Of a stretch of 35,136 bases of DNA, positions 1 to 8,025 are shown piece after piece. A model generated the notes under the pieces. That model was given only the letters and a program-made list of their open reading frames with translations, was not told the DNA's origin and searched no databases. Origin of the DNA: Phycisphaerales bacterium (lineage in GTDB: Bacteria > Planctomycetota > Phycisphaerae > Phycisphaerales > UBA1924); the NCBI GenBank assembly GCA_016741915.1, contig JACVCS010000038.1:1-35136 (forward strand). Reading direction: 5' to 3'. Position numbers and translations under genes: made by a program. Every line of letters starts with the position of its first letter. Position 1 is the first letter of the stretch.

Positions 1-94
1 TGGTGGAGTTGGGCGCTCTGGTGCGTGCGCGATCGGGTGGTTCTACCATCCGCACGCGGCGAGAAGTGCCGCATTGACTGCGGGGGCGTGGGTG

Positions 95-1129
95 ATGAAG
101 CAACGAAGGAAGACGAGTATGCGTGAATTAGCCCAGCGTTCGTTGACGGTCAGCACCAAGCTCGCGGCGATTTCCGCGTCCATCGCGGCGCTCTCGATGC
201 CCATGATCGCCGGCGCCCAACCCGCGCCGACCGCCGCACCCACCCCGGCCCCCGCCACCGCCCCGGCTGCCCCTGCTGCCCCGGCCTCGATCGTCATCGA
301 AGACCTCGTCACCGGCACCGGCGCCGACTTCAGCGACAACACCATCGCCTTCTTCGCGTCGTACAAGGGCTTCATCCAGGGGCAAACCACGCCCTTCGAC
401 TCCACCGACCGGCGCGACGGCAAGCCCATGGAGTTCATCACCAAGAACGTCATCCTCGGCTGGCAGAAGGGCCTCCTCGGCATGAAAGTCGGCGGCAAAC
501 GCCGCCTGACCATCCCCGCCAACATGGCCCTGGGCGACGCGGGGCTGAAGGACCGTAACGGCAAAGTCATCGTCCCCCCCGGCGCCACGCTCGTCTACGA
601 GATCACCCTCGACAACACCCTCAACTACATCGACACCGTCGTCGGCACCGGCCGTGAAGTCCCACCCAACAGCACGCTGAAACTCTACTACCGTGGCACG
701 CTCGCAACCGACGGCACCCAGTTCGACGCTCGCCTCGCCCCCGATCAGCCCATCGAGTTCCCGCTCAACTCGTTGGTCAAAGGCTGGCAGCTCGGCGTCC
801 CCGGCATGAAGATCGGCGGCAAACGCCAGCTCTTCATCCCCTGGCAGCTCGCCTACGGCGAGCGCGGCAGCCCGCCCCGCATCCCCGCAAAGGCCAACCT
901 CGTCTTCGATATCGAAGTCGTCGATATCGTCTCACCCGCCGATCCGAACGCCAAGCCCGTTGTGCCACCCGCGCCCACAGCACCAACAACCCCCGCTTCC
1001 CCCGCGACCGCGCCGGTGCCTTCCAACGCGCCGGAAGTTCCGGTTGTCCCGGCCGTGCCCGCGACGGATCCCGCCCCGCCCCCCGCACCGCCCAAGCCCG
1101 GCGTCACCGAGCCCGCGCGTCCGGACTGA
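95..1129 (+). CDS. Secreted tandem FKBP-type peptidyl-prolyl isomerase
   Basis: Predicted 344-residue exported prolyl cis-trans isomerase. An N-terminal basic stretch and hydrophobic segment end at about residue 41 (AGAQ), which looks like a signal peptide, followed by a Pro/Ala linker. Two FKBP domains follow, at about residues 66-165 and 168-270. The second carries the full family pattern: LYYRG, QFDAR, the GW of KGWQLGVPGM, AYGERG and LVFDIEV. The first keeps FDS, GW and GMKVGGKRR, but reads ALGD where active FKBPs have AYGE, so it may be weak or structural. The last 70 residues are a Pro/Ala/Val-rich tail. I chose the ATG at 95; a TTG at 74 and an ATG at 119 are in frame. pdxA follows 62 nt downstream. 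The family call is firm; the folding substrate and the cell-envelope location are inferred. Confidence 0.9.
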   Translation: MKQRRKTSMRELAQRSLTVSTKLAAISASIAALSMPMIAGAQPAPTAAPTPAPATAPAAPAAPASIVIEDLVTGTGADFSDNTIAFFASYKGFIQGQTTPFDSTDRRDGKPMEFITKNVILGWQKGLLGMKVGGKRRLTIPANMALGDAGLKDRNGKVIVPPGATLVYEITLDNTLNYIDTVVGTGREVPPNSTLKLYYRGTLATDGTQFDARLAPDQPIEFPLNSLVKGWQLGVPGMKIGGKRQLFIPWQLAYGERGSPPRIPAKANLVFDIEVVDIVSPADPNAKPVVPPAPTAPTTPASPATAPVPSNAPEVPVVPAVPATDPAPPPAPPKPGVTEPARPD

Positions 1130-1191
1130 CCCATCCACAATCGCGCGGGCTTGATGCCGTTCTTTCCTCTGCCGCAGCGCAACGCAACACA

Positions 1192-2283
1192 ATGACCACG
1201 AGCCCGATGGACAACTCGCCGCCCGTGCGTTTGGCGCTGAGCATGGGCGATCCCACCGGCATCGGGCCCGAGATCATCTGCAAGGCCATCGCGCACCTGC
1301 GCTCCAGCGGCTGGCTCGAAACGCACGCCCATCTCACGCTCTTCGCCGACGCGCCGCTCATGCACTTCACCGCGGATGAACTGGGCCTGCCCAACCTCTT
1401 CGACGATCAAGCCTCGCCCCACGTGCGCCTCGTTCACACAACCGTCCCCGTGACGGGTGATCAGCGCCCCGGCGCGCTCGCGGCCGCGGGACGCATCAGC
1501 CATCGCTGCGTCGAACGCGCCATCGACGCGGTGATCGGCGAAGAGAACGGAGATTCGCCCGGCGATCAAGCCGCACAGACGAAACCGACCGCCATGCCCG
1601 AGCAACTCTGCGAAGCGATCGTCACCGCGCCGATCAGCAAAGAGGCCTGGCATGCCGCGGGTATTGATTATCCGGGGCATACCGAGCTTCTCGCGGAGCG
1701 GTTCGACTCGCCGCGGAGCGCGATGCTGTTTATGGGGCCCACGCTGCGGGTGATCCTGGTGACGATCCACATCCCGCTGCGCGACGTGCCGCGGAAGGTG
1801 AACCCCGCGCGGGTGCTCGACGCCATCGAGCTGGGCAACGCGGCGTGCCTGGCGCTGGGTGTGAAGCAGCCGCGGATCGCGGTGGCGGGGATCAACCCGC
1901 ACGCGGGCGAGAACAGGCTCTTCGGCAGCGAAGACGCCGAACTGATCCTCCCCGCGGTTCAGCGCGCTCAAGAACGCGGGTTGAACGTCACAGGCCCGCT
2001 CCCGGGCGACACGGTCTTCCTCGCCGCGGCGAAGGGCCACCACGACCTCGTCGTGGCGATGTACCACGATCAGGGCCTGATCCCCGTCAAACTGCTCGAC
2101 CGCGCACACGCGGTGAACGTCACCGTCGGCTTGAAGCACCAAGGCAAGCCCGTCGTGCGAACCTCCCCAGCCCACGGCACCGCCAACGACATCGCCGGCA
2201 AAAACATCGCCGACGCGACGAGCATGATCGAATCCATCACGCTCGCCACGAGCATGGTGCAGCGCAACCGCCAGCACGCCTGA
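1192..2283 (+). CDS. pdxA: 4-hydroxythreonine-4-phosphate dehydrogenase PdxA
   Basis: 363-residue PdxA-family enzyme. PdxA oxidises 4-phosphohydroxy-L-threonine to the amino-ketone that PdxJ condenses with deoxyxylulose 5-phosphate in the DXP-dependent route to pyridoxal phosphate. Family signatures seen are the N-terminal LSMGDPTGIGPEI, ITAPISK-like VTAPISKEAW, the metal-ligand region GHTELLAERF, the AGINPHAGENRLFGSED block, GPLPGDTVF, YHDQGLIPVK and TSPAHGTANDIAGK. Typical PdxA proteins are about 330 residues; the excess here lies in an insert around residues 95-135 and in a few N-terminal residues. The ATG at 1192 lacks an obvious Shine-Dalgarno, and an in-frame ATG at 1207 is the alternative. 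It lies 62 nt after the FKBP gene and may be cotranscribed with it. No other B6 gene is in the window. Confidence 0.95.
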   Translation: MTTSPMDNSPPVRLALSMGDPTGIGPEIICKAIAHLRSSGWLETHAHLTLFADAPLMHFTADELGLPNLFDDQASPHVRLVHTTVPVTGDQRPGALAAAGRISHRCVERAIDAVIGEENGDSPGDQAAQTKPTAMPEQLCEAIVTAPISKEAWHAAGIDYPGHTELLAERFDSPRSAMLFMGPTLRVILVTIHIPLRDVPRKVNPARVLDAIELGNAACLALGVKQPRIAVAGINPHAGENRLFGSEDAELILPAVQRAQERGLNVTGPLPGDTVFLAAAKGHHDLVVAMYHDQGLIPVKLLDRAHAVNVTVGLKHQGKPVVRTSPAHGTANDIAGKNIADATSMIESITLATSMVQRNRQHA

Positions 2284-2298
2284 TCAGCAACAAGATAG

Positions 2299-2327
2299 AA
2301 AAAAGAACCCCCGACCAAAGTCGAGGG
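2299..2327 (-). terminator. Rho-independent terminator of the HTH membrane protein gene
   Basis: Read on the minus strand, an 8-bp stem with one mismatch (2320-2327 pairing with 2308-2315, loop of four bases) is followed directly by a T-rich run at 2299-2306. It sits about 57 nt past the stop at 2384. The run of A on the plus strand precedes the hairpin, so it fits the minus gene better than pdxA. Confidence 0.65.
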
Positions 2328-2360
2328 CTCTGAAAAATCCTGATCACGCTTTCGGCTGTT

Positions 2361-2380
2361 GCCTAGTGCCCAGTGCCTAC
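2361..2380. repeat. Short GCCTAGTGCC/CAGTGCCTA tandem motif
   Basis: Two near-identical short units (GCCTAGTGCC then CAGTGCCTAC) lie immediately beside the stop codon of the minus-strand HTH gene. This type of short intergenic motif resembles dispersed repeats I associate with planctomycete and other genomes. That association is from memory; only the tandem structure is visible here. Confidence 0.35.
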
Positions 2381-2383
2381 GCC

Positions 2384-3205
2384 TCAGCTCTTCTTCCCAA
2401 TCAACATCCCCACCACGCCCAGCACCACCGCCACCGCGGCAAAGATGCCCACATACATCCACAGGTTCCCCGCGAGCATCGTCGTCAGCGCAAAGCCCGT
2501 CGCGCCGCTCACGGCCATCAGCGCCACCGTCAGCGCCACACCCAAAATCACCACCATCGCCAGCGCCAAACCGCCCGCAAGGCCCGAGCCCGCGCCGTCG
2601 TACGGCTCAGCCATCATCATCGCCATCGCCGGCACGCCCGCGGCAGCGCCGACATCGCTGGCAACGCCCGTCGATTCAAACAGCCCGCCGCCACCCTGAT
2701 CGGCGCTCGCGTCGCCGCTACCGCCGCCACCACCCTGATACACGTCCTCAAGCAGCCCCGCGTTCAGCGAGGTGTCGTCCGCGGCTTTGGTCACATCAAG
2801 CAACCCCGAGCCGCTGGCACCCGGATCGCCCATCGGCATGCCGCCGACGGACGCGGTGATCTGCGTCTGCGCCGAGGCGTCGGTCTCCCCGCCGTCTTCG
2901 CCCTCGAAGATCGAGATACCCGAACGGTCCTTGGTCGAAGCGTCGGCCGCCGGTCCGCCCGAGCCGCTGGCGGCCTTGGACTCGTCGGAAGCCAGCGCGA
3001 TCTCCGCGCCGGAATCCGCAAGCGGGATCGTGTCCTCGTCAACCTCGCCGCCGGCGAGCAGATCGACCTGCTCGACCTTGAAGACCAGGCGGTCGCGGTC
3101 ACGGAACTCCGACAACTGACCCGATGAAGCCATCTCGCGAACCTTCTCGGGGGTCACCCCCATTTTCGCGGCGGCTTCTTCGAGGGTATAGAACATCTTG
3201 GCCAT
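2384..3205 (-). CDS. Helix-turn-helix (excisionase/MerR-like) protein with C-terminal membrane segments
   Basis: 273-residue protein of unusual architecture. Residues 1-50 form a HTH_17/excisionase-like winged helix: FYTLEEAAAKMGVTPEKVRE, then a GQLSEFRDRDRLVFK wing. A long acidic, Gly/Ser-rich, low-complexity stretch (about 55-190) follows. The last 75 residues hold two strongly hydrophobic segments (about 198-222 and 232-268) ending in IGKKS. I infer a DNA-binding head tethered to the inner membrane. The start is the ATG at 3205, preceded by CGGAG about 10 nt upstream on the minus strand. It is divergent from the metallophosphoesterase gene (about 100 nt between starts). Target DNA and function are unknown. 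Confidence 0.75.
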   Translation of the reverse strand: MAKMFYTLEEAAAKMGVTPEKVREMASSGQLSEFRDRDRLVFKVEQVDLLAGGEVDEDTIPLADSGAEIALASDESKAASGSGGPAADASTKDRSGISIFEGEDGGETDASAQTQITASVGGMPMGDPGASGSGLLDVTKAADDTSLNAGLLEDVYQGGGGGSGDASADQGGGGLFESTGVASDVGAAAGVPAMAMMMAEPYDGAGSGLAGGLALAMVVILGVALTVALMAVSGATGFALTTMLAGNLWMYVGIFAAVAVVLGVVGMLIGKKS

Positions 3206-3304
3206 GGCTGATTCTCCGGTCGTACCGATACGTACGCTTCACCAACCCACCCGGGTCCTTCGTCAGGGGTCCAAGGATACACAAAAGTCGCCCGCCGCGG
3301 AACC

Positions 3305-4564
3305 ATGAATCCCCATCGTCCACAAGTTGTTCGCACCCAGGACGGCACCGCACACGCCCCGGCCACCCCCGCCTTCGCCGCACCCTCCCACACCGCCTCA
3401 ACCCCCACCAACCCCGACGACCCCGCCTCCTCCTCCACACAAATCCCATCCATCCTCACCCAACGACCCCACGAAGCGACCTTCGAGGACCTCCTCCACG
3501 CCCTGAAACTCGCCGGGCGAGACATGCTCTCGCGCGTGCTGCGGGTTTTCTCTGAGCGCAACACCATCCCCACCGCGGCACCATTCGCCGAGCCCTTCCC
3601 CCAGCGTCGAGAGTCCGTCGCCGCTATCGCCAAATCACCCGACCAGTCCGGGGGGCAAGGTGCCGTGGTGAAGGGTTCGTTGTTGCCGATGCGTGCCAGC
3701 GAGCCGTGGGCTTTCCGTACCCCCGCCTATCCCGAGCCTTTGGAAGTCTTCCGCATCGAGCACCCCGACCTGCCCGTGGGGTTGGAAGGCCTGCGGATCC
3801 TGCACCTCAGCGATCTGCACATCCGCCGCCTTGAACGCACCGAAGCGCACACGCGACTGCTCGCCGCCCTGCGCCGTGCCGATTGCGATCTGGCGTTCTT
3901 TACGGGCGATTATCACGACGGCACCGGTCACGAGTACGCCGCCGCGGAGTTGCTGGGCGAGATCATCGCCGCGTGCCCGGCTCGCCTTGGTCGCTTCGGC
4001 GTCTTCGGCAACCACGACACCCCGCTCATGCGCCGCCTCGCCCTGGGCATCCCGGGAATCACCTGGCTGAACAACCAGCTCGCCGAGCCGATCATCGCCG
4101 CACCGGGGCAGCCGCCCTTGCCGCTGCGGATTCTGGGGTTGAGTTACCCCGAGGACATCTTCGAATGCGCGCTCGATCTGCCACAGGGCGAGACGCTCCT
4201 GCCCGTGAAGGGTCGGTTGGTGCTGACGCTGGCGCACATGCCCTCGGTGATGGCCGCGTGCGCGGAGGTGGGCCTGCCTTTGGTCTTCGCGGGTCACACG
4301 CACGCGGGGCAGATCCGCATCACCCGCCGCAGCGCCCTGCACACCTCCAGCGATCTGCCGGGGCACCTCGCCTCGGGCGTGCTGCGCCTTCGTCAGACGC
4401 TCTGCTGCATCAGCCGGGGCTTGGGCGATGGGATCTGGCCCGGGCTGCGCATCAACTGCCCGCGCCAACTCCCGCTCTACATCCTCACCCGAGGCCCGCT
4501 GAGCGCCCCGCTCGCTCCATCGCACGCCAAGCCCAACCACCTCGCGTGCGTGCGGGCGTGGTGA
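3305..4564 (+). CDS. Calcineurin-like metallophosphoesterase
   Basis: 419-residue member of the YkuE/UDP-2,3-diacylglucosamine-hydrolase-like metallophosphoesterase group. All five metal-binding blocks are visible: HLSDLHI (D170, H172), GDYHDG (residues 201-206), GNHDTP (N236-H237-D238), a histidine in LAHMPS, and GHTHAGQI near residue 321. The first 150 residues are Pro/Ala/Thr-rich and precede the usual family start, so the true start could be downstream; in-frame ATG codons occur at about residues 73 and 129. No signal peptide is obvious from the chosen start. The substrate cannot be told from sequence; relatives act on phospholipid-linked or nucleotide phosphodiesters. It is convergent with miaA, with a repeat fragment between them. 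Confidence 0.85.
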   Translation: MNPHRPQVVRTQDGTAHAPATPAFAAPSHTASTPTNPDDPASSSTQIPSILTQRPHEATFEDLLHALKLAGRDMLSRVLRVFSERNTIPTAAPFAEPFPQRRESVAAIAKSPDQSGGQGAVVKGSLLPMRASEPWAFRTPAYPEPLEVFRIEHPDLPVGLEGLRILHLSDLHIRRLERTEAHTRLLAALRRADCDLAFFTGDYHDGTGHEYAAAELLGEIIAACPARLGRFGVFGNHDTPLMRRLALGIPGITWLNNQLAEPIIAAPGQPPLPLRILGLSYPEDIFECALDLPQGETLLPVKGRLVLTLAHMPSVMAACAEVGLPLVFAGHTHAGQIRITRRSALHTSSDLPGHLASGVLRLRQTLCCISRGLGDGIWPGLRINCPRQLPLYILTRGPLSAPLAPSHAKPNHLACVRAW

Positions 4565-4650
4565 GTGGCAAGTTGGGTGACTTGAACTGCGCGACATCAC
4601 ACAAAAACGAAGACACCGACGGCGGAAGTCGTCGGCTCTGAACACACCCC

Positions 4651-4690
4651 GATTCCTCCGCGGCTCTCCGCGCCCTCCGCGTTGAAAACG
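4651..4690. repeat. Degenerate CACGGAG-family intergenic repeat
   Basis: Lies between the convergent metallophosphoesterase and miaA genes. It reads as spaced CTCCGCG units (CCTCCGCGG, CTCTCCGCG, CCCTCCGCG) ending in TTGAA. The pattern matches the right arm of the larger element at 14068-14228 with drift and one gap, so I place it in the same family. Confidence 0.45.
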
Positions 4691-4697
4691 CTTCGCC

Positions 4698-5705
4698 TTA
4701 CGACTCGCCGAGAGCCGCGAGCGTGGCTTTGAGCAGTGCCCCCGGCTCTTTCCCCGTCGCGTCCACGACCTTCGCGTGATCCGCCCCAAGGCCCGCCATC
4801 CGCTTCATCCACGTCCGCTGGTTCTTCGCGAACCGCCTCGTCTCGATCTTGATCTTCTCCACCGCATCGTTCAGCGGCACCCGTTTCGGATTCTCCAGGT
4901 GCGCCAGCAACTGCTTGTACCCAAGCCCCTCGCGCGCTTGCCGATTCAATGGCCCCTTCTCCACCAACCCTCGTACTTCCTCCAGCAGCCCCTCGCTCAT
5001 CATCCCCTTCACCCGCGCGTTGATCCGCCGATTGAGCTCGTCCGTTTCACGCATCAGCACCACGAGCTTCACATCATCGCGCGCAGGTCGCCCGCTCCAC
5101 TGCGTCTGCAACTCGCTGATCGTCGTGCCCGTGAGTCGAAACACCTCGATGGCGCGGATCGACCGCCTCCGATCGCTCGGGTGGATCCGCATCGCGGCTT
5201 TCGGATCCGTCCGCCGAAGCATCTCCGCCAGCGCCTCATCGCTGAGTTCATCGAGCTCGCGGCGGATCTCCTCGTTCGCCGCCGGCCCTTCAAAGAGCCC
5301 GTACATCAGCGACTGCACGTACAGCGAAGTCCCCCCCACAAAGATCGGCCTCTTGCCCCGGGCGCGGATCGCACCGCTCGCACCCTCCGCCGCCTTTAGC
5401 CAGTTCTCAACCGTGAACGGCTCATCCGCGTGCGGGTCGGCGATATCGATCAGGTGGTGCGTGACTTCGGCCCGTTCCCCGCCCGAGGGCTTCGCGGTGC
5501 CGATGTCCATCCCGCGATAAACCTGCAGCGAGTCCACGGTGACGATCTCCCCATCCAGCCGCCGAGCCAACTCAAGCCCGAGCGCGGACTTGCCGCTGGC
5601 TGTCGGGCCATAGATCACCAAACCGAGGGGATGAGGCGGGTTGGCAACGTTGAAGGCCATGCGCAGCAAGCGTAGGGAAATCGCCTTGTCGTCACCCCAA
5701 CCCAT
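4698..5705 (-). CDS. miaA: tRNA dimethylallyltransferase MiaA
   Basis: 335-residue MiaA. It transfers a dimethylallyl group to N6 of A37 in tRNAs reading codons that start with U. The P-loop GPTASGKS is at residues 33-40, then DSLQVYRGMDIGTAKP, HHLIDIADP, FVGGTSLYVQSLMYG, the RRSIRAIEVFRLTG block and the C-terminal GLGYKQLLAHL and KIKIETRRFAKNQRTWMKR signatures. The length is normal for the family, so the gene looks intact. The ATG at 5705 was kept; an ATG at 5660 (MAFNVANPP) gives a more typical N-terminus and neither has a strong ribosome binding site. It is monocistronic by appearance, convergent with the phosphoesterase. Confidence 0.95.
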   Translation of the reverse strand: MGWGDDKAISLRLLRMAFNVANPPHPLGLVIYGPTASGKSALGLELARRLDGEIVTVDSLQVYRGMDIGTAKPSGGERAEVTHHLIDIADPHADEPFTVENWLKAAEGASGAIRARGKRPIFVGGTSLYVQSLMYGLFEGPAANEEIRRELDELSDEALAEMLRRTDPKAAMRIHPSDRRRSIRAIEVFRLTGTTISELQTQWSGRPARDDVKLVVLMRETDELNRRINARVKGMMSEGLLEEVRGLVEKGPLNRQAREGLGYKQLLAHLENPKRVPLNDAVEKIKIETRRFAKNQRTWMKRMAGLGADHAKVVDATGKEPGALLKATLAALGES

Positions 5706-6064
5706 CGAGTTCGAGGAATCAGCCCAGAGAACCCCCAGCGGTTTTCACCCCCCAAACGGGTTGTTTTTCCAAACTGCCCGAAAAAAACACATCACCGAAA
5801 AAGGTGGTGGCGATACAAAAAAGTGACATGAAACAGGCAACTTTTCTCACGCAAACAGGGTATCGTCGATCATGTACGATTCGGTAGTGTTCACGATCTG
5901 CGGGTTATGCTCAGGAAGTAGGCAGGAAGTAGACGTATCAAGATTGAGCCGGTGAACGGCGCCAAACGCCCTCGACGGGCCCCTGGGTGAAGGGAACTGT
6001 CGATCCAGCCGCGATTGCGCCCGAGCGACTATGTGTTTGATTTTGGTCCTCGTTCCGCGGCTCG
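5706..6064. other. Intergenic stretch between miaA and the first LuxR regulator
   Basis: No convincing gene. It must hold the divergent promoters of miaA and the first PAS-LuxR gene. It is AT-richer than its surroundings (5760-5870) with several A runs. A direct repeat CAGGAAGTAG occurs at 5912-5921 and 5923-5932 (11-bp period, about one helical turn), which could be a tandem binding site. I could not pick out a clear -35/-10 pair. Confidence 0.4.
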
Positions 6065-6802
6065 GTGTGCAGTTCAGCGCATGGAAGCTCTCTCATTGCC
6101 CACGGTCAGGAGCCTGTTTTGTGTGCTTTCTCCAATAACTCGGTGATCACCCGAACGCTCGTCCCCGATTGGGATTGGCTCGCTCTCGACGCCGGTTCGG
6201 GTCTCCTCCTCATCGCACCCGACGGCGGGATCCGCGGCTGCAACTCCGAATCCGCTCGAATCCTCGGCGTCAGCGTCGAAGATCTCCGCGGCCAGCCCCT
6301 CCCAACCTCCGCCCTCAGCGGTCTGTTGTTCAACAACTTCACCAAGGCCCTCCACAGCGAAAAGCCGCTTCTGACCATCGATTCTCTCAACGGCCAGCCC
6401 CTCCGCGTGGTGATGCGCCGCGTCATCGATCCGCACGACGGTGCGGGTGTGCTCTGCATCCTGACCCCCCGGTTCACCTTCGACATCGCCGAGGTCGATC
6501 GCAAGATCTATGAGGTCCTGCCTTCGCCGCACCGCAGCGGGACAACGGTCTCGGGTCTGACGGAGAGCGAAAAACGCATCCTGGCGCTGATCGCCGAGGG
6601 TCACAGCACCGCCAAAATCGCCCTGATGATCCACAGGTCCCCGAAAACCGTCGAGTGGCACCGCGCCACCCTCGGCAAGAAGTTGGGCCTGCGGTCGCGC
6701 GTCGACCTTGCACGCTGGGCCATTACGCATGGCCTGGCGGCAATCCCCACCCAGCCCGGTACCACCCAAAACCCAAGCGACCCCGGGTTTCCGCCGGGCT
6801 GA
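6065..6802 (+). CDS. PAS domain LuxR-family transcriptional regulator (first of a pair)
   Basis: 245-residue regulator. Residues 36-135 resemble a PAS sensor fold (SGLLLIAPDGGIRGCNSES, then ILGVSVEDLRGQPL). Residues 165-222 are a LuxR/GerE DNA-binding domain: LTESEKRILALIAEGHSTAK, then the recognition-helix pattern SPKTVEWHRATLGKKLGL. There is no receiver domain, so it would respond to a ligand or partner through PAS, not by phosphotransfer from a histidine kinase. The start is uncertain: the GTG at 6065 gives a short N-terminal extension, and GTG at 6143 is an alternative. It is a paralogue of the next gene, which follows 332 nt later in the same direction. Targets are unknown. Confidence 0.8.
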   Translation: MCSSAHGSSLIAHGQEPVLCAFSNNSVITRTLVPDWDWLALDAGSGLLLIAPDGGIRGCNSESARILGVSVEDLRGQPLPTSALSGLLFNNFTKALHSEKPLLTIDSLNGQPLRVVMRRVIDPHDGAGVLCILTPRFTFDIAEVDRKIYEVLPSPHRSGTTVSGLTESEKRILALIAEGHSTAKIALMIHRSPKTVEWHRATLGKKLGLRSRVDLARWAITHGLAAIPTQPGTTQNPSDPGFPPG

Positions 6803-7134
6803 TACCGAACGGTGCCCACGAACCGGTGCAATACAAACATCCGTTTGATTTCATTCCTTCGTTGCTTTGTACTGTTCAAGCGAAGGCGCACATCCGCCCT
6901 AATTGAGGGGCGATTATCGGGATACCCCGAGTTCTGCCGCGAATTTGCAGTTTCATGCTCCGTGCGTCGTTTCGCTATTGACAGTTCATCGGTGACCTGT
7001 CATTCTGTTTTGTACCTAGGGCACTCAACTCAGTGCGCGGCGATTGTCTTTTGCGGTTTGCGGTGTACTTTAAGGGAATCTCGTCGGGCTCGGGAGTTGA
7101 CCTGTTTGACACAACGTCCAGGGTGGGTGATTCG
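6803..7134. other. Intergenic stretch between the two LuxR regulators
   Basis: No gene is visible. It carries the promoter at 6978-7006 and an A/T-richer leader before the second regulator. A short inverted repeat (CGGG-ATAC-CCCG) lies around 6919-6930 and is too short to call a terminator. Confidence 0.45.
6978..7006 (+). promoter_or_regulatory. Sigma-70-like promoter of the second PAS-LuxR gene
   Basis: A perfect TTGACA at 6978-6983 is followed by a 17-nt spacer and CATTCT at 7001-7006 (3 of 6 matches to TATAAT). The start codon is about 130 nt downstream, leaving a long leader. The perfect -35 box stands out in such GC-rich DNA, but the -10 is weak. Confidence 0.45.
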
Positions 7135-7896
7135 ATGACAACGACAGCGGCGAACTCGGGTCGTGTTTCTGGCCAACTGGGACTCCAGGTGGGGGACTTC
7201 CAAGCGCTGGTGGGTGAGCTGGCCTGGGCCGCCCTCGTCGAAGATTCCGGCTGCATTGTGAGCATTCTTGATGCCGAGGGGCGTTGGTGCTATGCGAACG
7301 AGCCGACGGCGCGGTTCGTTGGGCGGCCGGTGCGCGAGCTCATCGGGCACACCCTGATGGAGATGCTCCCCGAGGACTTTGCCGAGGAACGCATGCACGT
7401 CATCCGCCGGGTCATCGAGACCGGCGAGACTGTCCGACTGGTTACCCGGCTCATGGGTGGCCGGCTTGATTGCGTCTACCGTCCGCTCCGCGATCATCAC
7501 GGCGCGATCCGCTACGTGCTCGCGACCGGGTCCAGCGGCGTCCCCTCGGCCCAGGGCAAGGACGACGACCACACGGGCTCCGGTCCGGTCGTCGAGATTT
7601 CCACACCCGGCTCGGCCAAGCTCGATTCACTCACGCCGCGCGAGCGTGAAGTGCTCCGCATGATCGGCGAAGGCCTGACCACCGCGCAGATCGCCACGCG
7701 CCTGTTCCGGACGATCAAAACCGTCGAAGCCCACCGCGCGTCGCTGGGGCGGAAGCTCGGCGTGACCAACCGCGTTCAACTCGCGCACATTGCGATCCAG
7801 GCGGGTCTGGTTGCCAACCCCGGCAGCGAGCACCCGTTCGCGGGCCGAGTGAAGAAGAGCGGTCCCGGTCAGCCGATCCCCGACGAGCAGGGCTGA
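7135..7896 (+). CDS. PAS domain LuxR-family transcriptional regulator (second of a pair)
   Basis: 253-residue paralogue of the preceding regulator. The PAS domain spans about residues 30-135 (GCIVSILDAEGRWCYANEPT, then FVGRPVRELIGHTL). The LuxR/GerE helix-turn-helix is at 165-225 (LTPREREVLRMIGEGLTTAQ, then TIKTVEAHRASLGRKLGV), closer to the family consensus than its neighbour. The linker (136-164) is hydrophilic. There is no receiver domain. I chose the ATG at 7135, preceded by GGGTGGGTGA, over an in-frame start at 7033 that adds 34 residues without domain content. It converges on the nadD-fusion gene. The pair probably arose by tandem duplication and may heterodimerise; this is inference. 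Confidence 0.85.
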   Translation: MTTTAANSGRVSGQLGLQVGDFQALVGELAWAALVEDSGCIVSILDAEGRWCYANEPTARFVGRPVRELIGHTLMEMLPEDFAEERMHVIRRVIETGETVRLVTRLMGGRLDCVYRPLRDHHGAIRYVLATGSSGVPSAQGKDDDHTGSGPVVEISTPGSAKLDSLTPREREVLRMIGEGLTTAQIATRLFRTIKTVEAHRASLGRKLGVTNRVQLAHIAIQAGLVANPGSEHPFAGRVKKSGPGQPIPDEQG

Positions 7897-8025
7897 TCAA
7901 TCGTCGAGCAGTTCAACCGCAATCGCCGGCGCGCCCCGATCCGTCTGGTCGTGGATGATGTTGGCGTCTTCGTTGATGTCGCTGTCGGCGTTGATCTCGT
8001 TTGGGATTCTCTCATAAGCCCGCAT
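7897..8025 (-). CDS. Possible small acidic protein, 42 residues
   Basis: An ATG at 8025 opens a frame of 42 codons. It overlaps the last codons of the nadD-fusion gene (stop at 8012-8014) and stops directly beside the stop of the convergent LuxR gene. The product is acidic (several D/E, including DSDINEDAN and a final ELLDD) and not the Arg/Ala-rich sequence that antisense frames give here. That composition and the coupled position favour a real gene. There is no recognisable domain and no strong ribosome binding site. It could be chance; I cannot assign a role. Confidence 0.3.
   Translation of the reverse strand: MRAYERIPNEINADSDINEDANIIHDQTDRGAPAIAVELLDD

Noticed and set aside
853-2277. 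474-codon frame on the minus strand
   Set aside because: Entirely antisense to the FKBP and pdxA genes, His/Arg/Asp-rich without a domain; long chance frames are expected at this GC content.
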